Assembly (NCBI GenBank): GCA_040757715.1
Contig: JBFLWS010000011.1
Coordinates: 32,790 to 96,789 of the forward strand
DNA from: CAIMFV01 sp040757715
GTDB lineage: Bacteria; Pseudomonadota; Alphaproteobacteria; Caulobacterales; Caulobacteraceae
Direction: 5' to 3'
DNA length: 64,000 nt
Shown here: piece by piece, positions 50,424 to 58,440 of the stretch
Layout of the letters: each line of letters begins with the position of its first letter
Position numbering within the stretch: position 1 is the first letter of the stretch
Translations under genes and position numbers: made by a program
Notes under the pieces: model-generated
Seen by the model: only the letters and a program-made list of their open reading frames with translations
Databases searched by the model: none
What the model was told of the DNA's origin: nothing

Positions 50424-52285
50424 GCGGCGGCTCCCGCGAGGGGCCGGACACTGAACACCTGAAACATGCCTCCGTGCATGTGGTAGAGCATGTGGCAGTG
50501 GAACGCCCAGTCGCCGGGCGTGGCGGTGAAGTCGAAGGCCACCTTGCCGCCTGGCAGGACGTTCACCGTGTGCTTCCGGGGATGGAAGCCTTTAGGCCCA
50601 TGGACCAGTTCGAAGAAGTGCCCGTGCAGGTGGATCGGGTGGGTCATCATGGTGTCGTTGATGAGGTTGACCCGCACCCGTTCGCCCTTCTCGAAGGTAT
50701 AGGGCTTGGTCGTGTCGCTGAACTTCTCGCCGTCGAAGCCCCAGATGAACCGCTCCATGTTGCCGGTCAGATGGATATCCATCATTCGGGTGGGGGTGCG
50801 CGGATCCGGGTTCGGCTCCAGCGCGACAAGGTCCGTGTAGACCAGCACCCGGTGGCCGACGCTTTCCAGCCCCTGTCCAGGTTCGCCGGTGCGATCCATG
50901 GGCATCGGTGCGATGGTCTGCACGCCCGGCCCCATCTTGACGCCAGGCGCGTTCTGGCCGTCGCGCATCGACATCTTCATGCCGCCCATATCGCCCATGG
51001 CGTCGGAGCCGCGGGGCTTGGGCGCGGCCGTGCCCGGACCGGCCGAGGCCATTCCAGCCATTCCGGCCATGCCCGCCATGGCCCCATGACCCATGGCGGC
51101 TTGATCCATGCCGGGCATGGCGCCGGGCTGGTCGCCGGCGCCCGGCTTCGCGCCGCCCATGTTCATGGATGACATATCCATGCCCATGTCCTTCATGGTC
51201 GCCAGTGGGCGTTCGCGCAGGGCTGGAACCGCAGCGACCATGCCGGCTCGGGGGGCGAGCGTCGCCCTGGCCATGCCTGAGCGATCGACCGCTTCGGCGA
51301 CCAGGGTGAAGGCCCGGTCCTCGGTGGGCTGGATGATAACGTCGTAGGTCTCGGCGTTGCCAATCTGGAATTCCTCGACCTCGACGGGGCGCACCAGCTG
51401 ACCGTCAGCGGCGACGACCGTGAGCTTCAGGCCGGGAATGCGGACATTGAACTCCATCTGTGAGGCGGAGTTGATGAACCGAAGCCGCACGCGCTCGCCG
51501 GGCTTGAACAGGCCGGTCCAGTTGTCCTGCGGACCGTGGCCGTTGATGAGGAACTTCAGGGCCGCGCCGGTGACATCGGAGATGTCGGTCGGGTCCATAC
51601 GCATCTTGGCCCATTGGGCCCGCTCTTTGAGCGTCTGGTCCTGGCCGGCGAGCAGCGAGGCGACGGTCTCCTTCTGATAGTTGAAGACACCCGCCTGCTG
51701 CTTCATCCGCTCGAAGATCATGTGCGGGTGCATGAAGCTGTAGTCGGACAGCACGACCACATGCTCGCGATCGTACAGAACGGGATCTTCGCCTTCCGGA
51801 TCGATGACGATCGGGCCGTAATGGCCCTCCTGCTCCTGCAGGCCGGAGTGGCTGTGGTACCAGTAGGTGCCCGACTGAATGATCGGGAATTCATAGACGA
51901 AGGTCGTGCCGGGCTTGATGCCGGGGAACGTCACGCCGGGGACCCCGTCCATCTGGAAGGGCACCAGCACGCCGTGCCAATGGACCGAGGTATCTTCCTC
52001 GAGCTCGTTCCGCACCGACAGCCTGACCCTTTGCCCCTGTTTCAGGCGTAGCAGCGGGCCGGGCACAGTGCCGTTGATGGTCACCGCGTGCCCAGCGCGT
52101 CCGTCGACCATGAGATGGGCATGGGAAATCGCCAGGTCGATGTTGGGCCCGGTGAGCGTTGGCAAAGCCGGCGCGAGACCCGGCGTCGCGCTTTGCGCCC
52201 AGCTCGGCAGCAGCGTGCTCACGGCGAGGCCGCCACCCATAAGGCTGGCGGCGCGGAGCAACTGGCGCCGGTCGAAGTCTTTCAT
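50420..52285 (-). CDS. copA: CopA-type multicopper oxidase
   Basis: A 621-residue periplasmic cuprous oxidase (PcoA/CopA family). Tat signal DRRQLLRAASLMGGG; type 1-3 copper ligands in HWHGVLVPF, YWYHSHSG, HPIHLHGHFFEL and HCHMLYHMHGGM, all four His motifs intact; a Met-rich insertion (about residues 375-440) with MPGM, MAGMAGMAGM repeats. ATG 52285 is taken because it begins the Tat signal. Upstream on the same strand is cueR. Confidence 0.95.
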   Translation of the reverse strand: MKDFDRRQLLRAASLMGGGLAVSTLLPSWAQSATPGLAPALPTLTGPNIDLAISHAHLMVDGRAGHAVTINGTVPGPLLRLKQGQRVRLSVRNELEEDTSVHWHGVLVPFQMDGVPGVTFPGIKPGTTFVYEFPIIQSGTYWYHSHSGLQEQEGHYGPIVIDPEGEDPVLYDREHVVVLSDYSFMHPHMIFERMKQQAGVFNYQKETVASLLAGQDQTLKERAQWAKMRMDPTDISDVTGAALKFLINGHGPQDNWTGLFKPGERVRLRFINSASQMEFNVRIPGLKLTVVAADGQLVRPVEVEEFQIGNAETYDVIIQPTEDRAFTLVAEAVDRSGMARATLAPRAGMVAAVPALRERPLATMKDMGMDMSSMNMGGAKPGAGDQPGAMPGMDQAAMGHGAMAGMAGMAGMASAGPGTAAPKPRGSDAMGDMGGMKMSMRDGQNAPGVKMGPGVQTIAPMPMDRTGEPGQGLESVGHRVLVYTDLVALEPNPDPRTPTRMMDIHLTGNMERFIWGFDGEKFSDTTKPYTFEKGERVRVNLINDTMMTHPIHLHGHFFELVHGPKGFHPRKHTVNVLPGGKVAFDFTATPGDWAFHCHMLYHMHGGMFQVFSVRPLAGAAA

Positions 52286-52336
52286 GTCGAGTCCCAAGCG
52301 AAGCGGCGGCGCGCATCGTGGCGCGCAGCGTCTCAA

Positions 52337-52348
52337 GGGATACGCGCC
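52337..52348 (-). repeat. 12-base repeat GGGATACGCGCC (copy before copA)
   Basis: Identical 12-mer at 52337-52348 and 52910-52921, i.e. upstream of the oxidase gene and upstream of cueR, same orientation relative to both genes. On the coding strand it reads GGCGCGTATCCC; TATCCC also is the -10 of the copZ promoter. Possible shared promoter element. Confidence 0.4.
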
Positions 52349-52419
52349 ACGTTCGCCCCGGCCCTCACCGCGTTTTCATCGCTCTCGGCAGCGACTGCAG
52401 AATTGCCACGGTGCGCCCC

Positions 52420-52866
52420 TCATGGACGACGCCGGCCGTCGCGCAGTCTTTGCCCGGCTGGGACATGATCTCCAACATCGCCCCCCGCCAGGTCGGTGAG
52501 GATCGGGCAATCTGGCCGCTCGTCGCCTGCGCAACCCCGAGAGAGCGCCTTTAGGGTGTCGGTCATGGCCTGCATCTCCGCGATGCGGGCCTCCAGGTCG
52601 GCGACGTGCCCATCGGCGATGGCCTTCACCTCGCGGCTTGGACGGACCCGGTCGCGCCAAAGCGCCAGCAGGTCCGTGATCTCCGGAACGGAAAAGCCCA
52701 ACGAGCGCGCCCGCTTGATGAACCGCAGGTCGTAGACGTCGCGGTCGCTGAAGTTGCGATAGTTGCTGCCGGTCCGCGACGCGGGCCGAATAAGCGCGAT
52801 CTGCTCATAGTAGCGGATCATCTTAGCCGACACGCCCGAGGCGCTGGCGGCCTCTCCGATATTCAT
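52420..52866 (-). CDS. cueR: CueR-type copper-responsive MerR regulator
   Basis: A 148-residue MerR protein: HTH MNIGEAASASGVSAKMIRYYEQ and the metal loop C112-x7-C120, the CueR spacing for monovalent copper, silver or gold. It should activate promoters with long spacers such as 54479-54509 before copZ. Located upstream of copA-copB with 134 bases between; the C-terminal 20 residues after the loop are charged and have no known role. Confidence 0.93.
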   Translation of the reverse strand: MNIGEAASASGVSAKMIRYYEQIALIRPASRTGSNYRNFSDRDVYDLRFIKRARSLGFSVPEITDLLALWRDRVRPSREVKAIADGHVADLEARIAEMQAMTDTLKALSRGCAGDERPDCPILTDLAGGDVGDHVPAGQRLRDGRRRP

Positions 52867-52909
52867 GACGTGTCTCGTGGCCTGCGGGCGGTGAAATGTT
52901 GTCCCACCT

Positions 52910-52921
52910 GGGATACGCGCC
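52910..52921 (-). repeat. 12-base repeat GGGATACGCGCC (copy before cueR)
   Basis: Second copy of the 12-mer at 52337-52348. It overlaps the short dyad TCCCA-CC-TGGGA (52902-52913), which might be a CueR half-site arrangement in the cueR promoter. Confidence 0.4.
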
Positions 52922-53053
52922 GCAGGCGCCGCGTCCCTTGCCTCGGCGCCCATCGGGCGTCTCGCCCTACCGGTCAGCGCCGCCGACGCGCTGCTGTAGG
53001 GTTTGGGCCGCTGAGCAACGTATACCGAAGTAGGGGCGCGAAGGATTTTGCAG

Positions 53054-53347
53054 ATGAGCGATCGATTGGATGATCTGGTCGGCCGGTTGGCGGGGTCCCC
53101 GCTCGATCGTCCGCTCGACGGGTTCGAAGCTGAGGTCGGACGCAGCATCGCGCGGCGGCGGCGCGACATGCGGGACGCCGTCACGCTGGCGCCGGTCCGG
53201 GTCGCCTCCCTCGGCTTGGCGCTGGCGATGGGGGTCACCGCCGGGGGCGCCGCGGCGACCGCAGCGCTTCTGAACCCTCAACCTCTCAGCGTCTTCTCGT
53301 CCTCCGCCCATCTCGCCCCGTCGAACCTGCTGGAAGGCGGCGAGTGA
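53054..53347 (+). CDS. CnrY-like membrane anti-sigma protein
   Basis: A 97-residue protein: soluble N-terminal half (DDLVGRLAGSPLDRPLDGFEAEV), one membrane helix (about residues 50-70) and a short periplasmic tail. This is the design of CnrY/NccY, the anti-sigma factor that holds CnrH. Identification rests on order Y-X-H and topology rather than sequence signature. ATG 53054 has AAGGA at 53041; its stop overlaps the next start (GTGA). Confidence 0.68.
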   Translation: MSDRLDDLVGRLAGSPLDRPLDGFEAEVGRSIARRRRDMRDAVTLAPVRVASLGLALAMGVTAGGAAATAALLNPQPLSVFSSSAHLAPSNLLEGGE

Positions 53348-53784
53348 CGATGGTTCGCAGCATTGTCCTGACCCTGGTGCTTTCGGTCGTCGTCGCGGCG
53401 TTCGGCGCCTGGGGTGGCGCGGAATACGTGATCCATCGCCTGCAGCGACCGACGCCGCTCCACCAGCTGGTCCATCAGAAGCTCCACCTGTCGACTGAGC
53501 AGCAAGGCCGGATAGCCGGTATCGAGCGCGATCACGCCACCCGGCAGACGGCGCTCGAGGCGGAGATGCGCGCCGCCAACGCCGATCTCGCCCAGGCTTT
53601 CCAACAGGATCACGCCTACACGCCCAAGGTCCAGGCGGCCATCGACCGGTTTCACGCCGCCATGGGGGCGCTGCAGAAGGAAACCATGATGCATGTGCTG
53701 GCGATGCGATCCGTTCTGACGCCGGCGCAAGCCGCGCAGTTCGACGAGACGGTCGTCAAAGCGCTGAACACAGAGCCGATGTGA
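53344..53784 (+). CDS. CnrX-like periplasmic metal sensor
   Basis: A 146-residue protein with an N-terminal signal-anchor (SIVLTLVLSVVVAAFGAWGGA) and a periplasmic helical hairpin of the Spy/CnrX type (LHQLVHQKLHLSTEQQGRIAGIERDH ... MHVLAMRSVLTPAQAAQF). His and Met residues could bind nickel, cobalt or copper, altering the hold of the anti-sigma factor. GTG 53344 overlaps the upstream stop; ATG 53350 is also possible. Confidence 0.78.
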   Translation: MTMVRSIVLTLVLSVVVAAFGAWGGAEYVIHRLQRPTPLHQLVHQKLHLSTEQQGRIAGIERDHATRQTALEAEMRAANADLAQAFQQDHAYTPKVQAAIDRFHAAMGALQKETMMHVLAMRSVLTPAQAAQFDETVVKALNTEPM

Positions 53785-54365
53785 GCGGGGGGGACGAGGC
53801 GTCGGACACCGTCCTCGCACGCCTCGCCGCGGCCGGGGACGACCAGGCTTTCGAGCGCCTGGTGCGCCGCCACAAGGAGGGGGTCTACCGGCTGCTGCGT
53901 CGCTACACCGCCGATCCCGAAGAGGCTTATGAGGCCGCGCACGAAGCCTTCATCGCCGCCTGGAAGGCGCTGGGGCGATATGATCAAGGCCGCCCCTTCC
54001 TGCCCTGGCTGCAGACCATCGCCATCAACAAGGCCCGTGACCGAGGCCGCCGCCTGGTGGTGCGGCGGCTGCTGCTTGGCGCCTCGGGCCTGGACGAGGA
54101 AGCGATGTCCGTCGTCGATCCGGGGGCGCCGGCCGACCAGACGGCGATCGACCACCAACTGGCGCGTCGTCTCGACAAGATCATCGGACAACTCCCTACC
54201 GCTCTAAAGGAAGCCCTGCTGCTCACCGCGTTTGAGGGCTATTCCCAAGAGGAGGCCGGCCGGATGCTCGGGGTGTCGACCAAGACGATCGAAACGCGGA
54301 TCTATCGGGCCCGCAAGCTCCTGGCCCAACGTCTCGACGACGATATGCGACCGTCGGCCAGGTGA
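53781..54365 (+). CDS. ECF sigma factor (CnrH-like)
   Basis: A 194-residue extracytoplasmic-function sigma-70 factor with region 2 (AFERLVRRHKEGVYRLLRRYTADPEEAYEAAHEAFIAAW) and region 4 (LPTALKEALLLTAFEGYSQEEAGRMLGVSTKTIETRIYRARKLL). GTG 53781 overlaps the CnrX-like stop. In Cupriavidus, CnrYXH controls cobalt/nickel efflux cnrCBA; no such pump is adjacent, so its target operon here is not known. Confidence 0.9.
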   Translation: MSGGDEASDTVLARLAAAGDDQAFERLVRRHKEGVYRLLRRYTADPEEAYEAAHEAFIAAWKALGRYDQGRPFLPWLQTIAINKARDRGRRLVVRRLLLGASGLDEEAMSVVDPGAPADQTAIDHQLARRLDKIIGQLPTALKEALLLTAFEGYSQEEAGRMLGVSTKTIETRIYRARKLLAQRLDDDMRPSAR

Positions 54366-54478
54366 AGCGTCCGGCATCATGACCTCTCAGCGGCAAGGCG
54401 GCTCGGCGCGACCACGGGTCCCAATAGACGGGCGGGCTTCCTGTGAACGTCTCGCGCGTTCTCTTCGCAGGCCAACCC

Positions 54479-54509
54479 TTGACCTTCCCATGATGGGAAG
54501 CCCTATCCC
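54479..54509 (+). promoter_or_regulatory. CueR-type promoter before copZ
   Basis: TTGACC (-35, 54479-54484), 19-base spacer, TATCCC (-10, 54504-54509). The spacer contains the perfect dyad TTCCCAT-G-ATGGGAA (54485-54499), very close to known CueR operators (CTTCCC...GGGAAG). Drives copZ at 54544 and probably the ATPase at 54852. Confidence 0.85.
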
Positions 54510-54543
54510 ACCAGGCGAAGCCATTCCCATAGGGAGACAATCG

Positions 54544-54741
54544 ATGGTTCGCTTGAATATTGAAGACATGCACTGCGGCGGCTGCGCGGGGTCCGTGACA
54601 AGGGCCATCCAGTCGCAAGATCCCCGAGCGCAGATCCGCATCAACCGCGCGGCTCGGACGGTTGAAGCCGACACAGAGGTCGAGGCGGGGCTGATCATGA
54701 TCGCAATCAAGGACGTCGGCTTTTCCGCGACCCTGCTCTGA
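54544..54741 (+). CDS. copZ: CopZ-like heavy-metal-associated domain chaperone
   Basis: A 65-residue HMA ferredoxin-like protein with the metal-binding MHCGGC motif at residues 9-14 and the typical closing KDVGFSATLL. Carries cuprous ions to the P-type ATPase, which follows 110 bases downstream. ATG 54544 has GGAGACA upstream and is directly behind the CueR-type promoter. Confidence 0.93.
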   Translation: MVRLNIEDMHCGGCAGSVTRAIQSQDPRAQIRINRAARTVEADTEVEAGLIMIAIKDVGFSATLL

Positions 54742-54803
54742 CGGGCGCGCCGCTGTGTTGCGTCGCTGCGGGCTACAGCCCCTGGGACGCGTAGACCTTT
54801 AGA

Positions 54804-54832
54804 GAGCCGCTGCGCCGGCTAGGCCGCGGCTC
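54804..54832 (+). other. Hairpin between copZ and the P-type ATPase gene
   Basis: Arms GAGCCGC (54804-54810) and GCGGCTC (54826-54832) enclose an inner GCC/GGC pairing. It sits 20 bases before the ATPase ATG and could adjust the chaperone to pump ratio. No T tract, so not a clear terminator. Confidence 0.4.
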
Positions 54833-54851
54833 AGACCGCCCGAGGTATTCC

Positions 54852-57215
54852 ATGTCACAACCCGCTGGCCATGCTGGTCACGATCATTCGCCCCGCGCCG
54901 GTGGCGACGGCGCCAAGACCGATCCGGTCTGTGGCATGCACGTTGACCCGGCGAAGGCCGCCGGAACGGTCGAGCACGACGGGGAGACCTACTATTTCTG
55001 TTCCACCGGCTGCCGCACCAAGTTCGAGGCTGATCCAGCGCGATACCTGAACAAGACCGCGGCCAGCCCAGCCGCGGCCCCGGCCCCAGCGGCTGATGGG
55101 GTCATCTATACCTGCCCCATGCATCCGCAGATTCGTCAGGTCGGCCCGGGCGCCTGCCCGATCTGCGGCATGGCGCTGGAGCCGGTCACGGTGACAGCGG
55201 ACGTGGGCGAGAACCCCGAACTTAAGGACATGAATCGGCGGTTCTGGGTCGGGCTGGTCCTCACCGTGCCGGTGTTCGTCCTCGAAATGGGCGGTCACAT
55301 TCCAGCCCTCGGGCTCGACAAGGTAATTTCCCCGCAAGTTTCCATGTGGGTTCAATTTGCCTTGTCCACGCCGGTCGTCTTGTGGGCGGGCTGGCCGTTC
55401 TTCCAGCGCGCCTGGGCCTCCATCGTTCACCGCAGCCTGAATATGTTCAGCCTGATCGCCCTGGGGACGGGCGCCGCGTACCTCTACAGCCTCTTTGCAA
55501 CCTTCGCGCCGGGACTGTTCCCCGCCGGATTCCGCAGCATGGGCGGCACGGTCGCCATCTACTACGAAGCCGCCGCGGTGATCACCGTCCTGGTCTTGCT
55601 GGGCCAGGTGCTGGAGTTGCGCGCCCGCGAGCAGACCGGCGGCGCCATCCGCGCGCTATTAAAGCTGGCCCCCAAGACAGCGCATCGGCTGAACGCCTCG
55701 GGCGAGGACGAGGACGTCGCGCTGGAGCTGATCCAGGTCGGCGACCGCCTGCGTGTGCGGCCCGGCGATGGGGTGCCGGTCGATGGCGAAGTGCTCGAGG
55801 GCAAGAGTGCGGTGGATGAGTCCATGGTCACGGGCGAGTCGATGTCGGCCGCCAAACAGCCCGGCGACAAGCTGATCGGCGGGACCGTGAACGGGACGGG
55901 TTCGCTGATCATGCGGGCCGACAAGATCGGCGCGGACACCATGCTGGCGCACATCGTAACGATGGTTTCGGAGGCGCAGCGCAGCCGGGCCCCGATCCAG
56001 CGCCTTGCCGATACGGTCTCGGGCTACTTTGTGCCGGCGGTCCTGGGTGTCGCCGTTGTCGCGTTCGTCGTTTGGGCTGTCTGGGGACCGCCGCCGGCGT
56101 TCGCCTACGCGATGATCGCAGCGGTCTCGGTGCTCATCATCGCCTGTCCGTGCGCGTTGGGCCTGGCCACGCCGATGTCCATCGGCGTCGGCATCGGCAA
56201 GGGCGCGGGCGCCGGTGTGTTGATCAAGTCGGCCGAGGCGCTTGAGCGGATGGAAAAGGTCAACACCCTGGTCGTGGACAAGACCGGCACACTGACGGAA
56301 GGCAAGCCGCGGGTCACCGCCATCGTTCCCGCGTCGGGCCTGACGGAGGTTGACCTTCTTCCCCTCGCGGCCAGTCTTGAACGGTCCAGCGAACACCCCC
56401 TCGCGGCGGCAATCGTCAGCGCCGCGACGGAGCGCAAGCTCTCGACCCAGGAGCCGACCGACTTTGCCTCCGTGACCGGCCAGGGCGTCACCGGCAAGAT
56501 CGGCGGCCGGTCGGTCGCGCTCGGTAACGCCAAGCTGATGTCGGGCCTCGGCATCGCGTTCGGCGATCTTGAACAGAAGGCCGATGCACTTCGCGGCGAC
56601 GGGGCGACAGTCCTGTTTCTCGCGGTCGATGGCAAACCCGGCGGCGTTATCGCAATCGCCGATCCCATCAAGGCGACCACCCAGGCCGCGCTGGATCAGC
56701 TGCGGGGCGACGGCATCCGCATCGTGATGTTGACCGGCGACAACAAGACAACCGCCGAAGCGGTCGCCAAAAAGCTCGGCATCACGGAGGTCGAAGCGGA
56801 CGTCCTTCCCCAGGACAAGCACCGCATCGTCAAGAAGCTGACCGCCGAAGGCCGCATCGTCGCGATGGCGGGTGATGGGGTGAACGATGCGCCGGCCCTG
56901 GCCGAGGCCTCGGTCGGCATCGCCATGGGGACGGGGACCGAGGTTGCGATCCAGAGCGCCGGGATCACCTTGGTCAAAGGCGATCTCGCCGGCATCGCCC
57001 GGGCCATCGTCCTGAGCCGGGCAACGATGCGCAACATCCGCCAGAACTTGGTCTTCGCCTTCGCCTACAACGGGATCGGCATCCCCATCGCGGCGGGCGT
57101 CCTCTACCCGACCTTTGGCCTGCTGCTCAGCCCGATCATCGCGGCGCTCGCCATGTCGCTCAGCTCGGTCTCTGTGATTGCGAACGCCTTGCGCCTGCGT
57201 AGCCTGAAGCTCTGA
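54852..57215 (+). CDS. copA: Copper-translocating P1B-type ATPase
   Basis: A 787-residue cuprous/silver export ATPase. N terminus: His-rich start, a YHS domain (DPVCGMHVDPAKAAG, residues about 24-66) and a heavy-metal-binding zinc-ribbon-like domain (YTCPMHPQIRQ ... CPICGMAL, about 89-112) instead of classical HMA repeats. Core: TGES, the CPC motif ACPCALGLATP in helix 6, phosphorylation DKTGTLTEG, SEHPLA, and GDGVNDAPALAEA hinge. All catalytic residues intact. Last gene of the copZ unit. Confidence 0.96.
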   Translation: MSQPAGHAGHDHSPRAGGDGAKTDPVCGMHVDPAKAAGTVEHDGETYYFCSTGCRTKFEADPARYLNKTAASPAAAPAPAADGVIYTCPMHPQIRQVGPGACPICGMALEPVTVTADVGENPELKDMNRRFWVGLVLTVPVFVLEMGGHIPALGLDKVISPQVSMWVQFALSTPVVLWAGWPFFQRAWASIVHRSLNMFSLIALGTGAAYLYSLFATFAPGLFPAGFRSMGGTVAIYYEAAAVITVLVLLGQVLELRAREQTGGAIRALLKLAPKTAHRLNASGEDEDVALELIQVGDRLRVRPGDGVPVDGEVLEGKSAVDESMVTGESMSAAKQPGDKLIGGTVNGTGSLIMRADKIGADTMLAHIVTMVSEAQRSRAPIQRLADTVSGYFVPAVLGVAVVAFVVWAVWGPPPAFAYAMIAAVSVLIIACPCALGLATPMSIGVGIGKGAGAGVLIKSAEALERMEKVNTLVVDKTGTLTEGKPRVTAIVPASGLTEVDLLPLAASLERSSEHPLAAAIVSAATERKLSTQEPTDFASVTGQGVTGKIGGRSVALGNAKLMSGLGIAFGDLEQKADALRGDGATVLFLAVDGKPGGVIAIADPIKATTQAALDQLRGDGIRIVMLTGDNKTTAEAVAKKLGITEVEADVLPQDKHRIVKKLTAEGRIVAMAGDGVNDAPALAEASVGIAMGTGTEVAIQSAGITLVKGDLAGIARAIVLSRATMRNIRQNLVFAFAYNGIGIPIAAGVLYPTFGLLLSPIIAALAMSLSSVSVIANALRLRSLKL

Positions 57216-57516
57216 TGGATTGCCGGCTCCGTCAGTCCAGTTGGCTCAGGGGATGGCCGCCGGCGGTCTCACAACTGTCCGGCGAATTGCGGCCGTCCAA
57301 TGTGTTGAAAAGGCGCCGCTGCTGTAGCCTCGCGTTAGGGACTAGCATATACTCCAGGTTGTTCTCGTCCGTACGCGCCCGCTGGTTCCGCTACGATCGC
57401 GAGCCAAGAACAATGCCGGGTGCCGCAAGCAAAACCTGCACAAGCAGGTTGGGGGAGGATTTCTCTGGAAAAGATCGCCACGGACCAGGCCGACGCGCCG
57501 CGCGACGGAGCCGCGC
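57216..57516. other. Gap between the P-type ATPase gene and the LuxR-type gene
   Basis: No supportable gene. A ribosome-site-like GGGGGAGGA at 57451-57459 is followed by a 19-codon frame from CTG 57465 to TGA 57524 that would overlap the TTG start of the LuxR-type gene; it may be a leader peptide but this is speculative. TATACT at 57348-57353 could be a -10 but lacks a spaced -35. Confidence 0.4.
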
Positions 57517-57747
57517 TTGGCTGATCGTGGATCTGTCCCCTCGCCGCTCACACCTCGACAGCTCGAGTGCCTCGCCCGCATCGCGAGTGGCGAGACCTCG
57601 GCCGAAATCGGTGAGGCGCTCGGCCTCTCAAAGCGAACGGTCGACCACTATGTCCTGAACGCCTGCGCCCGACTCGGCGTGCGCAATCGGACGCAGGCTG
57701 TCGCGAAAGCGATCGGCGACGGGATCATCCGGGCTCCCCCGGCATAG
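57517..57747 (+). CDS. Small LuxR-type (GerE) HTH regulator
   Basis: A 76-residue protein consisting of one GerE domain: LTPRQLECLARIASGETSAEIGEALGLSKRTVDHYVLNACARLGVRNRTQAVAKA. No receiver or autoinducer-binding domain. Only non-ATG starts exist: TTG 57517 is taken. Such solo HTH proteins often regulate transfer genes in alphaproteobacterial elements, and this one sits upstream of trbC-L; that role is inferred from position. Confidence 0.75.
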   Translation: MADRGSVPSPLTPRQLECLARIASGETSAEIGEALGLSKRTVDHYVLNACARLGVRNRTQAVAKAIGDGIIRAPPA

Positions 57748-57905
57748 TGCGAGCGGCGCAGTGGCGCATCTGAAGCGATCATCGCTAGGGTATTTGTACC
57801 CCAGCACTTCCGCCATATTGCGAGTTTGGGAGCCGGTCGCCAGATTCCCCATGTGGTTGCTGGACCGTGAGGACCGACAACAGGTGCGCCATTTGGGGCA
57901 GGTGC

Positions 57906-58325
57906 ATGAGACCGCGAGAGCGCGTCCATGCCGCCCCGCCGCCACACCCAGAAACGGCGAATGGGTGCTTGGTGTTAGATCGTGCGTTTGAGTGTTTTCC
58001 GACTGATGACGTCCTGGCGGCGCGGACCTGCGCGCGGACCCTGCTCGCCACTTCAGACGCGCCGTCAGGGCTTCTTGCCCAGGCTCGCCTCGTCCTGACG
58101 GCCGCTTGCCTCCACATCCATGCCCGGATCGGTCCGGACCCGACCTTCGACGAGTTGCGCGATCTCCTCCTCACGCTTCGGGCCAGCGCGGCGGCTTGGA
58201 CGGCGCTCGCCGCAAGCCCTATCCAGTTCGTGCGATACACGGCGGCGGAACTTGCGGAGACCGATGGCGGCCTGGGCTCGGCGATCGATCTCGCCGTCCG
58301 CGCGCTCAACGCGGCCGCGCTGTAA
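57906..58325 (+). CDS. Hypothetical protein upstream of trbC
   Basis: A 139-residue frame; ATG 57906 with GGGGCAGG before it is preferred to GTG 57867. The first 30 residues are basic and Pro/Cys-containing, the rest is helical and Ala/Leu-rich (AARTCARTLLATSDAPSGLLAQARLVLTAACLHIH; FDELRDLLLTLRASAAAWTAL). No family recognised. Possibly an accessory of transfer, since it lies between the LuxR-type regulator and the trb genes. Confidence 0.5.
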   Translation: MRPRERVHAAPPPHPETANGCLVLDRAFECFPTDDVLAARTCARTLLATSDAPSGLLAQARLVLTAACLHIHARIGPDPTFDELRDLLLTLRASAAAWTALAASPIQFVRYTAAELAETDGGLGSAIDLAVRALNAAAL

Positions 58326-58347
58326 AGCATTCACGAAACTGCGAGAC

Positions 58348-58371
58348 GCACTAAAACGGTAGAAATAGTGC
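58348..58371. promoter_or_regulatory. Possible operator GCACTA-N12-TAGTGC before trbC
   Basis: Six-base perfect inverted repeat with a 12-base centre, about 70 bases before trbC, in the only gap of the right-hand transfer block. Suits a dimeric regulator such as the LuxR-type or XRE protein; the binder is unknown. Confidence 0.42.
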
Positions 58372-58405
58372 TTGACCGGGGCGTGAACCGGCGGGAGGTT
58401 CGCCT

Positions 58406-58422
58406 GCCCGCGTTTCGCGGGC
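58406..58422 (+). other. Hairpin directly before the trbC ribosome site
   Basis: GCCCGCG-TTT-CGCGGGC, perfect seven-base arms, ending four bases before GAGGAG (58426-58431). In the mRNA it would sit next to the Shine-Dalgarno sequence and may protect or modulate it. Confidence 0.45.
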
Positions 58423-58440
58423 TTCGAGGAGAATGCCCCG

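Noticed and set aside
52337..52367. CueR promoter directly before the multicopper oxidase gene
   Set aside because: Although TATCCC could be a -10, the hexamer 19 bases upstream (TGAGGG) is not -35-like and no TTCCC/GGGAA dyad lies between.
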